A DNA stretch of 14,691 nucleotides from an uncultured Clostridium sp. Lineage in GTDB: Bacteria; Bacillota; Clostridia; TANB77; CAG-508. The stretch lies in NCBI GenBank assembly GCA_900553125.1, contig USCB01000030.1, positions 1-14,691 on the forward strand, given 5' to 3'. Positions 1 to 7,133 of the stretch are shown one piece after another. The translations under genes and the position numbers were made by a program. Below the pieces are notes generated by a model, which was not told the origin of the DNA, did not search any database, and saw only the letters and a program-made list of their open reading frames with translations. Every line of letters begins with the position of its first letter. Positions within the stretch are counted from its first letter, which is position 1.

Positions 1-48
1 TCTGATTGGGGACGGTTCTTTTCGCGAAAAGAACCGTCCCCAATCAGA
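1..48. repeat. Perfect 48-bp palindrome, GGGGACGGTTC family, copy 1
   Basis: Fully self-complementary sequence centred between bases 24 and 25 (centre TTTTCGCGAAAA); each 24-nt arm contains GGGGACGGTTCTTTT with outer bases TCTGATT. The 48 bases recur exactly at 5574-5621. It ends 9 bp before the aldolase -35 box and lacks a following T run on either strand, so it is not a typical intrinsic terminator. I infer an intergenic REP/MITE-like element. Its left edge may be cut by the window start. Confidence 0.85.
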
Positions 49-57
49 AAAAAATGG

Positions 58-86
58 TTGACAACAAATCAAATTAGCAATAAAAT
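58..86 (+). promoter_or_regulatory. Sigma-A promoter of the aldolase gene
   Basis: TTGACA (58-63), a 17-bp spacer and TAAAAT (81-86). Transcription should begin near 93, leaving a leader of about 22 bases. The ribosome binding site AGGAGG at 101-106 is 8 bases before the ATG at 115. Confidence 0.8.
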
Positions 87-114
87 AAAGAAAAAATACT
101 AGGAGGTAAAAAAT

Positions 115-1044
115 ATGTTAGTAACAACAAAGGAAATGTTTGAAAAAGCAATGAAAGAAAATTATGCAATAGGAGCATTTAATGTAAATAATATGGAGAT
201 AGTACAAGCAATCGTGGATGCAGCTGCAGAAGAAAAATCACCAGTTATATTACAAGCGTCATCAAGTGCTATAAAATATGCTAGAATAAATTATTTAATG
301 AAAATGGTAGAGGCAGCAACAGAAGAACACCCAGAAATACCAGTTGCAATTCACTTAGACCATGGACCAGATTTTGAAACAGCTAAGATGTGTATAGATA
401 ATGGTTTTACATCTGTAATGATAGATGGTTCAAAATATAGTTTTGAAGAAAATGTAGCATTAACAAAAAAGGTTGTAGAATATGCACATTCAAAAGGTGT
501 AATGGTTGAGGCTGAGATTGGTAAACTTGCAGGAATTGAAGATGATGTAAATGTAGCTGCAAGTGATGCAATTTATACAGACCCAGCAGATGCTGAAAGG
601 TTTGTTAAAGAAACAGGATGTGATTCTTTAGCTATTGCTATTGGAACAAGTCATGGAGCTTATAAGTTTAAAGGTGAGGCAAAATTACGTTTCGATATTT
701 TAAAAGAAGTTAAGGAAAGAATACCAAACACACCAATCGTACTTCATGGAGCATCAACTGTAATTCCAGAATTAGTTGAACAATGCAACAAATATGGAGC
801 AGATATTCCAGGCGCTAAAGGTGTTCCAGATGATATGTTACACACTGCATCTATTTCAGGGGTTTCTAAAATAAATGTTGATACTGATTTAAGACTTGCA
901 ATGACTGCAGGAATAAGAAAAGTATTTGTTGAAGAACCATCTGCTTTTGACCCACGTAAATATTTAACGCCAGCAAGAGATTTGATAAAAGCAACTGTTC
1001 AACATAAAATAAGAGATGTATTTGGTTCAAGTAATAAAGCATAA
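115..1044 (+). CDS. fba: Class II fructose-1,6-bisphosphate aldolase
   Basis: Glycolytic and gluconeogenic enzyme of the cytosol that splits fructose 1,6-bisphosphate into dihydroxyacetone phosphate and glyceraldehyde 3-phosphate using a divalent metal. The 309-residue protein shows class II signatures: IHLDHG at 79-84 (D82, H83), GTSHG at 177-181 (H180), VLHGAS at 209-214 (H211) and NVDTDLR at 254-260. The three histidines are the expected metal ligands. Length fits the family. The start is fixed by AGGAGG 8 bases upstream. It appears monocistronic, with its own promoter and a downstream hairpin. Relatives acting on tagatose bisphosphate (GatY/KbaY) share these motifs, so substrate preference is inferred, though fructose bisphosphate is the likeliest. 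Confidence 0.93.
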   Translation: MLVTTKEMFEKAMKENYAIGAFNVNNMEIVQAIVDAAAEEKSPVILQASSSAIKYARINYLMKMVEAATEEHPEIPVAIHLDHGPDFETAKMCIDNGFTSVMIDGSKYSFEENVALTKKVVEYAHSKGVMVEAEIGKLAGIEDDVNVAASDAIYTDPADAERFVKETGCDSLAIAIGTSHGAYKFKGEAKLRFDILKEVKERIPNTPIVLHGASTVIPELVEQCNKYGADIPGAKGVPDDMLHTASISGVSKINVDTDLRLAMTAGIRKVFVEEPSAFDPRKYLTPARDLIKATVQHKIRDVFGSSNKA

Positions 1045-1047
1045 TTT

Positions 1048-1090
1048 TTTCGCGAAAGGAAACATTAATCCTTTCGCGAAATATTTTTAT
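1048..1090 (+). terminator. Hairpin terminator after the aldolase gene
   Basis: Arms at 1048-1060 and 1069-1081 pair over 13 bp around the 8-base loop AACATTAA, followed by TATTTTTAT. It begins 3 bases after the aldolase stop. Both arms carry TTCGCGAAAGG, resembling the centre of the palindrome family in this window. The convergent smpB gene ends 22 bases further on, so the hairpin also separates the two transcripts. Confidence 0.75.
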
Positions 1091-1102
1091 TATGAGTTGT
1101 GA

Positions 1103-1568
1103 TTAACGAGAAAAATTACCTTTTAAAGCAATTTGCATTCTTCTTTCAGCATCTTTTTTAGCAATATCGGCACGTTTATCATAAAGTTTTTTTCCTTTAC
1201 CAATACCAAGTTCAACCTTAACTAAACTTCCCTTGAAATACATACTAATAGGAACTAAAGAATAGCCTTTTGTTTGAATTTTTCCAATCAACTTATTAAT
1301 TTCTGACCTATTAAGTAAAAGTTTTCTATCTCTTAAAGGGTCTTTGTTATAAATATTTCCAAATTCATATGGGCTAATGTGAATACCAATAGCGTAGCAT
1401 TCTCCATTTTTTATATTAGCAAAAGAGTCTTTTAAATTGACTTTTCTATTTCTAATTGATTTTATTTCAGTGCCGTGTTAAAACAATTCCACATTCGATT
1501 TTATCTATAATTTCATAATTATGATATGCATTTGGATTTTTTGCAATAAGTTTTGTATTATCAGACAT
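1103..1568 (-). pseudogene. smpB: SsrA-binding protein SmpB, frameshifted
   Basis: SmpB binds tmRNA and delivers it to stalled ribosomes for trans-translation. Reading from the ATG at 1566-1568, the first 31 residues (MSDNTKLIAKN through GIVLT) match the SmpB N-terminus, then the frame hits TGA at 1467-1469. Ignoring one base (G at plus-strand 1475) continues the protein as GTEIKSIRNRKVNLKDSF, HISPYE, DPLRDRKLLL, GYSLVPISMYF and GKGKKLYDKR, ending at 1103. The restored protein has 154 residues, the normal SmpB length, and everything else is conserved. The break falls within the conserved GTEIKS segment. The start has AAAGGA upstream. It could be an assembly error, a recent mutation, or, less likely, recoding. 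Identity is certain; the broken state is not. Confidence 0.88.
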
Positions 1569-1602
1569 AATAAGTATATCCTTTCTCTTAAATATCGAAT
1601 AA

Positions 1603-1631
1603 ATTATAACATCAAAAATAAAAAAAGTCAA
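1603..1631 (-). promoter_or_regulatory. Sigma-A promoter of smpB
   Basis: On the minus strand, TTGACT (1631-1626), a 17-bp spacer and TATAAT (1608-1603). It is divergent from the promoter at 1637-1665, with the two -35 boxes only 5 bp apart, so regulation of the two could be mutually exclusive. Confidence 0.75.
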
Positions 1632-1636
1632 AAGCG

Positions 1637-1665
1637 TTGATAAATTTAGAAAAATGTGGTTTAAT
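1637..1665 (+). promoter_or_regulatory. Sigma-A promoter of the DUF5662 gene
   Basis: TTGATA (1637-1642), 17-bp spacer, TTTAAT (1660-1665). It lies 41 bp before the ATG at 1706, which has the ribosome binding site GAAGGAG shortly upstream. It may drive the following plus-strand genes too. Confidence 0.65.
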
Positions 1666-1705
1666 AGATAGAGTAGTAAAAAAAGTAGTAAAGAAGGAGT
1701 TTTAA

Positions 1706-2308
1706 ATGTCAAAAAGTATTGTATCAAATTTTTTTAAACATATTAAATTAGTAAGTAAACATAAATGGTTAGTATTTAAATTTAGTTTAAGATTAGGAAT
1801 ATCATTTAGAGGACTAGTTCATGACTTATCAAAGTTTTCATATGATGAATTCTGGGAAAGTGTAAAATATTATGATGGTAAAATAAGTCCGATTACTAGA
1901 TGTAAACAAGCAAATGGATATTCAAAGGCATGGTTGCATCATAAAGGAAGAAATAAGCATCATGTGCAATATTGGGTAGATTTAGGAACCAAAGGAGTAG
2001 CACCAGTAATTCCGTATAAATATGTTGCAGAAATGATATGTGATAAATTGGCTGCTAGTATTACTTATAATGGAAAAGATTGGACAAACAGTTCAGAATA
2101 TGATTATTGGCAAAAAGAGAAAAAAAGAATAATAATTAATCCAAAAGTTGAGGCGTTTTTAGAAGATGTATTTATACAAATAAAAGATAATGGAATAGAT
2201 AAAGTACTAAAAAGGAAGAAAATAGAAGAACTATATAAAAAATACTGTATAGATGACAAAACAGAATATATATACGAATTTCATGGAGAATGGAAAAAGG
2301 CAGATTAG
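1706..2308 (+). CDS. DUF5662 family protein
   Basis: A 200-residue soluble-looking protein of unknown function. The N-terminal block, with HKWLVFKFSLRLGISFRGLVHD (residues about 19-40) followed by LSKFSYDEFW, and the later HHKGRNKHHVQYW (77-89) match my memory of the DUF5662 family, in which an HD.SKF motif and a histidine-rich H-H..RN.HH motif are conserved. Clustered histidines and aspartates suggest metal binding, but this is inference. It has a good ribosome binding site (GAAGGAG) and its own promoter. The next gene starts 62 bases downstream with no terminator between, so co-transcription with the transketolase half is likely. No function can be assigned. Confidence 0.72.
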   Translation: MSKSIVSNFFKHIKLVSKHKWLVFKFSLRLGISFRGLVHDLSKFSYDEFWESVKYYDGKISPITRCKQANGYSKAWLHHKGRNKHHVQYWVDLGTKGVAPVIPYKYVAEMICDKLAASITYNGKDWTNSSEYDYWQKEKKRIIINPKVEAFLEDVFIQIKDNGIDKVLKRKKIEELYKKYCIDDKTEYIYEFHGEWKKAD

Positions 2309-2370
2309 GAATTGAAGGTCGAAATTTAAGAAATGTTTATTTATACCTTCAGGAAAGGAAAAAATTAAAT

Positions 2371-3291
2371 ATGAAAGATGAAAAAAAAGCCACAAGGCAA
2401 AGTTATGGAGAAACATTAGAAAAATTAGGAGAAAAATACGAAAATATAATTGTGTTAGATGCAGATTTAGCAGCAGCAACAAAAACAGCCATATTTGCAA
2501 AAAAATTCCCAGAAAGATTTTTCGATATGGGAATTGCAGAGGCAAATATGATGAGTACAGCAGCTGGAATGGCAACAACTGGAAAAGTGCCATTTGCTAG
2601 TACATTTGCTGTATTTGCAGCAGGAAGAAGTTATGACCAGATAAGAAATAGTATATGTTACCCAAATTTGAATGTAAAAATCTGTGCAACACATGCAGGA
2701 ATAACTGTTGGTGAAGATGGTGCAACACATCAAATGCTTGAAGACATAAGTATAATGCGAACTTTACCTAATATGAAAGTTTTAAGTCCATCTGATAGTA
2801 TAGAAACAGTATGGGCAATAGAAGAAGCATATAAACAAAAAGGACCTGTATATGTAAGACTTTCAAGACTTGCCACTCCAGTTATATATGATGAAAATCA
2901 AAAATTTGAATTTGGAAAAATGGTTCAAATTGGAAACGGAACAGATGCTACAATTTTTGCAACAGGTGATGTTGTTTGTGAGGCTTTAAAAGCTAAAGAT
3001 ATGTTGGAAACAAAAGGAATTAATGTAAGAGTTATTGATGTTCATACAATAAAACCTATTGATGAAGATATGATTATTAAATGTGCAAAAGAAACTAAGA
3101 GATTGATTTCAATTGAAGACCATAGTGTAATTGGAGGATTAGGTTCTGCAATTTCAGAAGTTTTGACAAGTTATTATCCAGCAAAATTAGAAAGAATTGG
3201 GATTAATGATGAGTTCGGAAGGTCAGGAAAGGCTGAGAAGTTGATTGAATTTTATGAGTTGAATGCTGAGGGGATTGTTAGTAGATTTTAA
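2371..3291 (+). CDS. Transketolase, C-terminal subunit
   Basis: A 306-residue protein with the pyrimidine-binding domain followed by the transketolase C-terminal domain, as in split two-gene transketolases. The signature DMGIAEANMMSTAAGMA (residues 52-68) contains the thiamine-diphosphate-activating glutamate E57, followed by TFAVFAAGRSYDQIR (78-92) and THAGITVGEDGATHQ (107-121). An upstream in-frame ATG at 2290 exists, but the site AGGAAAGGA (2351-2359), 11 bases before the ATG at 2371, and the family N-terminus favour 2371. In most Firmicutes the N-terminal subunit gene lies immediately upstream; here the neighbour is DUF5662, so the partner must be elsewhere or absent. The role would be in the non-oxidative pentose phosphate pathway. 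A DXS-like relative is a less likely alternative. Confidence 0.85.
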   Translation: MKDEKKATRQSYGETLEKLGEKYENIIVLDADLAAATKTAIFAKKFPERFFDMGIAEANMMSTAAGMATTGKVPFASTFAVFAAGRSYDQIRNSICYPNLNVKICATHAGITVGEDGATHQMLEDISIMRTLPNMKVLSPSDSIETVWAIEEAYKQKGPVYVRLSRLATPVIYDENQKFEFGKMVQIGNGTDATIFATGDVVCEALKAKDMLETKGINVRVIDVHTIKPIDEDMIIKCAKETKRLISIEDHSVIGGLGSAISEVLTSYYPAKLERIGINDEFGRSGKAEKLIEFYELNAEGIVSRF

Positions 3292-3301
3292 TTAAAAATA
3301 C

Positions 3302-3328
3302 TTGACAATTTAATGTTAGTATTATAAA
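3302..3328 (+). promoter_or_regulatory. Possible promoter of the dUTPase gene
   Basis: TTGACA (3302-3307) followed by TATAAA (3323-3328) at a 15-bp spacing, shorter than the 17 bp used by nearly every other promoter here. It lies between the transketolase stop and the dUTPase start. Read-through from upstream may also occur. Confidence 0.45.
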
Positions 3329-3391
3329 AATGGTTAAGAAAAAAATTGGTGAAAAAACGATGCCAACTAGAAAAAAGAAAGGATGAAAAAA

Positions 3392-3856
3392 ATGGAAAAA
3401 GTAAGAGGATTTGAAATAGCAAAAGGATTTGAAGGAAAGGGAATAAATTTGCCAGAAAGAAAAACAAAAAATTCAGCAGCATATGATATAGAGGCAGCTG
3501 AAGACATAGTTATACCAAGTTTTAAAAAAGGAATGAAACCAACACTTGTAGCTACAGGATTAAAAGCATATATGCAAGAAGACGAAGTTCTATATTTATA
3601 CGCAAAAAGTTCAGGATTTCCTAAAAAAGGAATAATGTTATCAAACAATGTTGGAATAATAGACGGAGATTATTATGAAAATGAATCAAATGATGGACAT
3701 ATAATGTTTTCATTAATAAATTTAAAAGACGAAGCTTTACAAATAAAAAAAGGAGATAGCATAGGACAAGCAATGTTCGGAAAATATTTGATTGTAGATA
3801 ATGATAATGCCACAGGAGTAAGAAAAGGCGGATTTGGTTCTACAAGTGAAAAATAA
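3392..3856 (+). CDS. dut: dUTP diphosphatase (trimeric dUTPase)
   Basis: Hydrolyses dUTP to dUMP and pyrophosphate, keeping uracil out of DNA and supplying dUMP for thymidylate synthesis. The 154-residue protein has the five motifs of homotrimeric dUTPases in order: AAYDIEA (29-35), AKSSGFPKKGI (71-81), NNVGIIDGDYY (85-95, with D91 and Y94), GDSIGQAMF (121-129) and RKGGFGSTS (144-152). The in-frame ATG at 3383 overlaps the ribosome binding site GAAAGGA (3377-3383), so the ATG at 3392, 8 bases downstream of it, is the better start. A dCTP deaminase is unlikely given motif 5. It is followed by a hairpin before the membrane protein gene. Confidence 0.88.
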   Translation: MEKVRGFEIAKGFEGKGINLPERKTKNSAAYDIEAAEDIVIPSFKKGMKPTLVATGLKAYMQEDEVLYLYAKSSGFPKKGIMLSNNVGIIDGDYYENESNDGHIMFSLINLKDEALQIKKGDSIGQAMFGKYLIVDNDNATGVRKGGFGSTSEK

Positions 3857-3858
3857 TA

Positions 3859-3900
3859 TAAAATGATTTACACTCTACATTTTCTGTGTAAATCATTTTA
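3859..3900 (+). terminator. Hairpin after the dUTPase gene, probable terminator
   Basis: A 15-bp perfect stem (3859-3873 with 3886-3900) encloses a 12-base loop. The descending arm ends in ATTTTA and is followed by AGTATTATG, so the U tract is weak. It lies 2 bases after the dUTPase stop and 27 before the next start. It may be only partly efficient, since no clear promoter precedes the next gene. Confidence 0.55.
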
Positions 3901-3927
3901 AGTATTATGCAAAGAAAGGAATTATTT

Positions 3928-5568
3928 ATGAAAGAAATTTTAAATAAAATTATTAAATACAAAAAAATAATAATAGAAATAATAATTCTAATTTCAATAG
4001 GATTATTTAGTTTTAGTGTAGCACCTAAAACACTGCAAAATGATACATATTACACAGTATCAATAGGAAATCTAATAATGGAAAATGGAATAGACATGAA
4101 AGACCACTACTCATGGCATGAAGATTTACCATATACATATCCACATTGGTTATATGATGTAATAAGTAGTATAATTTATAACAAGTGGCATTGGGGAGGA
4201 ATATATGTATCTGTATGTATTTTATCCATATTGCTAGGTATATCAATATATCTAATAAATAAAAAACTAAACAAAAACCAAATAATATCATTTGCGATAA
4301 CAATAGGTTCTATGTATTTATTAAAAGATTATATAGCGGCAAGGGCACAGCTTGTAACATTTATAATATATGTATGGGTAATATATTTTATAGAAAAATT
4401 TTTAGAAAATCCAAAGAAAATACAATATGCAATTGGAATAATTCTATCCTCAATATTGATAGCAAACCTACATGTAGCTGTTTGGCCATTTTTATTTATT
4501 ATATTTTTGCCATATATTGCAGAATATATAATATGTCTAATATCAGATATAATAATTTACCAAAAAATTCCAATATGGCTAAATAAAAGAGCACTAAAAA
4601 AATATAAAAATGATAAAACAAAGGTAGCACAAATAAATGAAAAATTAAATAAAATAGATGAATCAAATGAAAAAAGAAGAGAAAAAAGGGAAAATGCAAC
4701 ACCATATAAAATAAAAATGCAATTAAATAAAAATGGAAAATGGCTAATACTTATTATAGCAATATGTGCATTAACCGGATTTTTAACACCACTAAAAACA
4801 ACTCCTTATACATATTTAGTAAAAACTATACAAGGTAATACAACGCAAAATATAAATGAACATTTGCCATTAACATTAATAACTAATATACCAATAATGT
4901 GTACACTTGTAATAATATTGTCATTATTAATTTTTACAAAATCAAAAATAAGATTGTCAGATTTGTTTATGATTGGTGGACTAACATATTTAATGTTTAA
5001 GTCAAAAAGGCAATCCACAATGTTTGTAATATTTGGTGGAGTTATATTAAATAGAATATTAATAGAAACGATAAATATATATAAATTAGGAAAAATAAGT
5101 AAAAGAATTTTAGGAGTTTCTACTATAATTATAATTACGGTGTTATCACTATTTTATGGAAACAAATTTATTAATAGAAAGAAAAGAAATCAGTATGTAA
5201 ATGAATCATCATACCCTGTAAAAGCAGCTGATTGGATATTGGAAAATCTGGATGTAAATAATATAAGATTATTTAATGAATATAATTATGGAAGTTATTT
5301 ATTATATAGAGGAATACCAGTGTTTATTGACTCAAGAGCAGATTTGTACGCACCTGAATTTAATGGAAAAAAGGACATTTTTAGCGATTTTATTAATACG
5401 TCAGCTTTAGGAAAGTATTATGGAAAGACTTTTGAAGAATATGGTATAACACATGTAATTTTATATAAAAATGCAAAAATAAGAATGATTATAGATGAAA
5501 CAGAACCAGAGAATTATAATAAAATATATTCTGATGATAATTTTGTAATTTATGAGGTTGTAAAATAA
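3928..5568 (+). CDS. Multi-spanning membrane protein, GT-C glycosyltransferase-like
   Basis: A 546-residue integral membrane protein of unknown function. I count about ten hydrophobic segments, the first at residues 14-32. The first extracytoplasmic loop has NDTYY (D39), reminiscent of the loop aspartate in GT-C glycosyltransferases that use lipid-linked sugars. A lysine/glutamate-rich stretch around residues 210-265 breaks the segments into two groups and is probably cytoplasmic. The C-terminal soluble part, from AADWILENL through FNEYNYGSYLLYRG, FIDSRADLY and THVILYKN, resembles the tail of uncharacterised membrane proteins of the PMT/ArnT-like group. The start at 3928 follows GAAAGGA by 7 bases; an upstream ATG at 3907 has no such site. 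It ends just before a palindrome and murI, suggesting an envelope role, but this is inferred. Confidence 0.6.
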   Translation: MKEILNKIIKYKKIIIEIIILISIGLFSFSVAPKTLQNDTYYTVSIGNLIMENGIDMKDHYSWHEDLPYTYPHWLYDVISSIIYNKWHWGGIYVSVCILSILLGISIYLINKKLNKNQIISFAITIGSMYLLKDYIAARAQLVTFIIYVWVIYFIEKFLENPKKIQYAIGIILSSILIANLHVAVWPFLFIIFLPYIAEYIICLISDIIIYQKIPIWLNKRALKKYKNDKTKVAQINEKLNKIDESNEKRREKRENATPYKIKMQLNKNGKWLILIIAICALTGFLTPLKTTPYTYLVKTIQGNTTQNINEHLPLTLITNIPIMCTLVIILSLLIFTKSKIRLSDLFMIGGLTYLMFKSKRQSTMFVIFGGVILNRILIETINIYKLGKISKRILGVSTIIIITVLSLFYGNKFINRKKRNQYVNESSYPVKAADWILENLDVNNIRLFNEYNYGSYLLYRGIPVFIDSRADLYAPEFNGKKDIFSDFINTSALGKYYGKTFEEYGITHVILYKNAKIRMIIDETEPENYNKIYSDDNFVIYEVVK

Positions 5569-5571
5569 TTA

Positions 5572-5623
5572 TTTCTGATTGGGGACGGTTCTTTTCGCGA
5601 AAAGAACCGTCCCCAATCAGAAA
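5572..5623. repeat. Perfect 52-bp palindrome, copy 2
   Basis: Centred between 5597 and 5598. The inner 48 bases are identical to bases 1-48, with two further pairing bases on each side. It fills the gap between the membrane protein stop and the murI ribosome binding site GGAGG (5625-5629), which starts 2 bases after it. In a read-through mRNA the hairpin would sit against the Shine-Dalgarno sequence. No T run follows it. Confidence 0.88.
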
Positions 5624-5633
5624 AGGAGGAAAA

Positions 5634-6425
5634 ATGGATAACAGAAAAATAGGAATATTTGACTCTGGGATAGGAGGTCTGACAGTTCTAAAAGAAATAG
5701 AGAAAAGGATTCCTAATGAAAATTATATATACTTAGGTGACACTTTAAATTTTCCATATGGAGAAAAAAGTAAAGAAGAGATAATAAATTATTCAAAAAA
5801 GAATATAGAATACTTAATAAGTCAAAATGTCAAAATGGTTATTATAGCATGTGGAACAGCAACAAGTCAAAGTTTAGAGGAGATGAGAACTATTTTTAAT
5901 ATTCCAATAATTGGAATAATATCTCCTACTGTAGATTATGTAAAAAGTTTGAATATACAAAAAATAGGAGTAATTGCAACAACAGGAACAATAAGAAGCG
6001 GAGCATGGGAAAAAAACTTAAAGGATGAAATAGCAGGTATAGAAGTTATAAATAAAGCGTGTCCATTGCTTGCAAGTATTGCAGAAGAAGGAGAGGCAAA
6101 GTCAAAAAAAAGTATAGAAACAGTCCATAAATATATGAAAATTTTTAAAGAAAATAAAGTTGATACAATAATATTAGGATGTACACATTATCCAATTTAT
6201 GATGAAATAATCAAAAATGAATTTTCCAATAAAGTAAATTTAATAAATACAGGAGTGGCAGTTGCAGAAAATGTAAAAAAATATCTAGAAAAAAATAATC
6301 TGGAAAATATTGGTGAAAAGAAAATGTCGAAAATAATAATAACCAAACAAGAAAAAGATTTTGAAAAGAAAGCAAAAAATATTTTAAAATCAACTCAAAC
6401 GCTTGACATTACTAGATTTAACTAA
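5634..6425 (+). CDS. murI: Glutamate racemase
   Basis: Interconverts L- and D-glutamate by a two-cysteine, cofactor-free mechanism, supplying D-glutamate for peptidoglycan. The 263-residue protein has FDSGIGGLTV (9-18, with D10 and S11), the first catalytic cysteine in IIACGTATS (C73) and the second in LGCTHYP (C183). The residue after C73 is usually asparagine (CNT); here it is glycine (G74). The start at 5634 has GGAGG 4 bases upstream. No promoter is visible between the membrane protein gene and murI, so it is probably read through the palindrome. Its last codons contain the -35 box and spacer of the sigH promoter. Aspartate racemase is a less likely alternative. Confidence 0.9.
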   Translation: MDNRKIGIFDSGIGGLTVLKEIEKRIPNENYIYLGDTLNFPYGEKSKEEIINYSKKNIEYLISQNVKMVIIACGTATSQSLEEMRTIFNIPIIGIISPTVDYVKSLNIQKIGVIATTGTIRSGAWEKNLKDEIAGIEVINKACPLLASIAEEGEAKSKKSIETVHKYMKIFKENKVDTIILGCTHYPIYDEIIKNEFSNKVNLINTGVAVAENVKKYLEKNNLENIGEKKMSKIIITKQEKDFEKKAKNILKSTQTLDITRFN

Positions 6426-6431
6426 TATAAT
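6403..6431 (+). promoter_or_regulatory. Consensus sigma-A promoter of sigH
   Basis: TTGACA (6403-6408), 17-bp spacer, TATAAT (6426-6431): an exact consensus match. The -35 and spacer are inside the murI coding sequence and the -10 begins right after its stop. Transcription should start near 6438, and the sigH ATG with AAAGGAG upstream is at 6468. Confidence 0.8.
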
Positions 6432-6467
6432 ATTCATATAAAAATAACAAAATAAAAGGAGCAATAA

Positions 6468-7133
6468 ATGTCTGACATAAATCAAAACTTTTTTGAGGAA
6501 AAATATAATAAAATGACAGATGAAAATTTATTACAAGAAATAGAGCAAAATCAAAATAACATAGCATTAGATTGTTTAATAGATAGATATAAAGACATAG
6601 TAGGAATGAAAGCAAATAAATTTTTCATGATAGGGTCAGAAAAAGAAGATATGTTGCAAGAGGGATACATAGGTTTATATAAAGCAGTAAAATCATTTAA
6701 CAAAGAAAAACAAAACTCCTTCAAAACCTTTGCAGGAATGTGTATAGAAAGGCAAATGATAACAGCTGTAAAAAACTCAAATAGGCAAAAACATATACCA
6801 CTCAATTCCTCATTATCATTAAATTCAGAGGCATATGATGAAAATGATAACACAGAAATGATGGAAATATTAGATACCAGAAAAACAGGTGAAGATCCAT
6901 TGGACATAATAACACAAAGAGAATATTTTACCGTAGTAGAAAAAGCAATTGATGATAGCTTGAGTGAATTTGAGAAAAAAGTACTTGTACATTACAAAAA
7001 TGGAGAAAGCTATGCAGAAATTGCAAAAAAACTTCAAAGTAAAGTAAAATCGGTAGATACAGCAATACAAAGAATAAGAAAAAAAGCAATAAAAATAAAA
7101 CAAAAAATGGAAGAAGGAGAAAAAGAAAAATGA
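6468..7133 (+). CDS. sigH: RNA polymerase sigma-H (sporulation/stationary-phase) factor
   Basis: A 221-residue sigma-70-family factor matching Bacillus SigH along its whole length. Region 2 has LIDRYKDIVGMKANKFFMIG and EDMLQEGYIGLYKAVKSF (about 37-84); the region 2/3 junction has CIERQMITAVKNSNRQKHIPLNS (about 92-114); region 4 with its helix-turn-helix runs from SEFEKKVLVHYKNGESYAEI to VDTAIQRIRKKA. In Bacillus, SigH drives genes for entry into sporulation and the transition state; the same role is inferred here. It has its own perfect promoter and AAAGGAG site, and overlaps the HD-domain gene by ATGA, so the two are translationally coupled. In Bacillus it sits near secE and nusG; here it follows murI. 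Confidence 0.9.
   Translation: MSDINQNFFEEKYNKMTDENLLQEIEQNQNNIALDCLIDRYKDIVGMKANKFFMIGSEKEDMLQEGYIGLYKAVKSFNKEKQNSFKTFAGMCIERQMITAVKNSNRQKHIPLNSSLSLNSEAYDENDNTEMMEILDTRKTGEDPLDIITQREYFTVVEKAIDDSLSEFEKKVLVHYKNGESYAEIAKKLQSKVKSVDTAIQRIRKKAIKIKQKMEEGEKEK

Noticed and set aside
1467..1490. Programmed +1 frameshift in smpB, like that of prfB
   Set aside because: The site CAC-TGA has no slippery codon of the CTT-TGA type and no upstream Shine-Dalgarno-like stimulator at the right distance; the extra base is better explained as an indel.
2312..2324. Isolated GGTCGAA before the transketolase gene as a Spo0A box
   Set aside because: A single imperfect heptamer without a tandem partner or nearby promoter.
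3330..3386. 18-codon frame (MVKKKIGEKTMPTRKKKG) ending in ATGA at the dUTPase start
   Set aside because: No ribosome binding site, and its ATG falls at or before the expected transcription start of the candidate promoter.
5572..5623. Palindrome 2 as an ordinary intrinsic terminator
   Set aside because: It is followed by AAAAGGAGG, not a T run, and an identical copy at 1-48 sits before a promoter, not after a gene.
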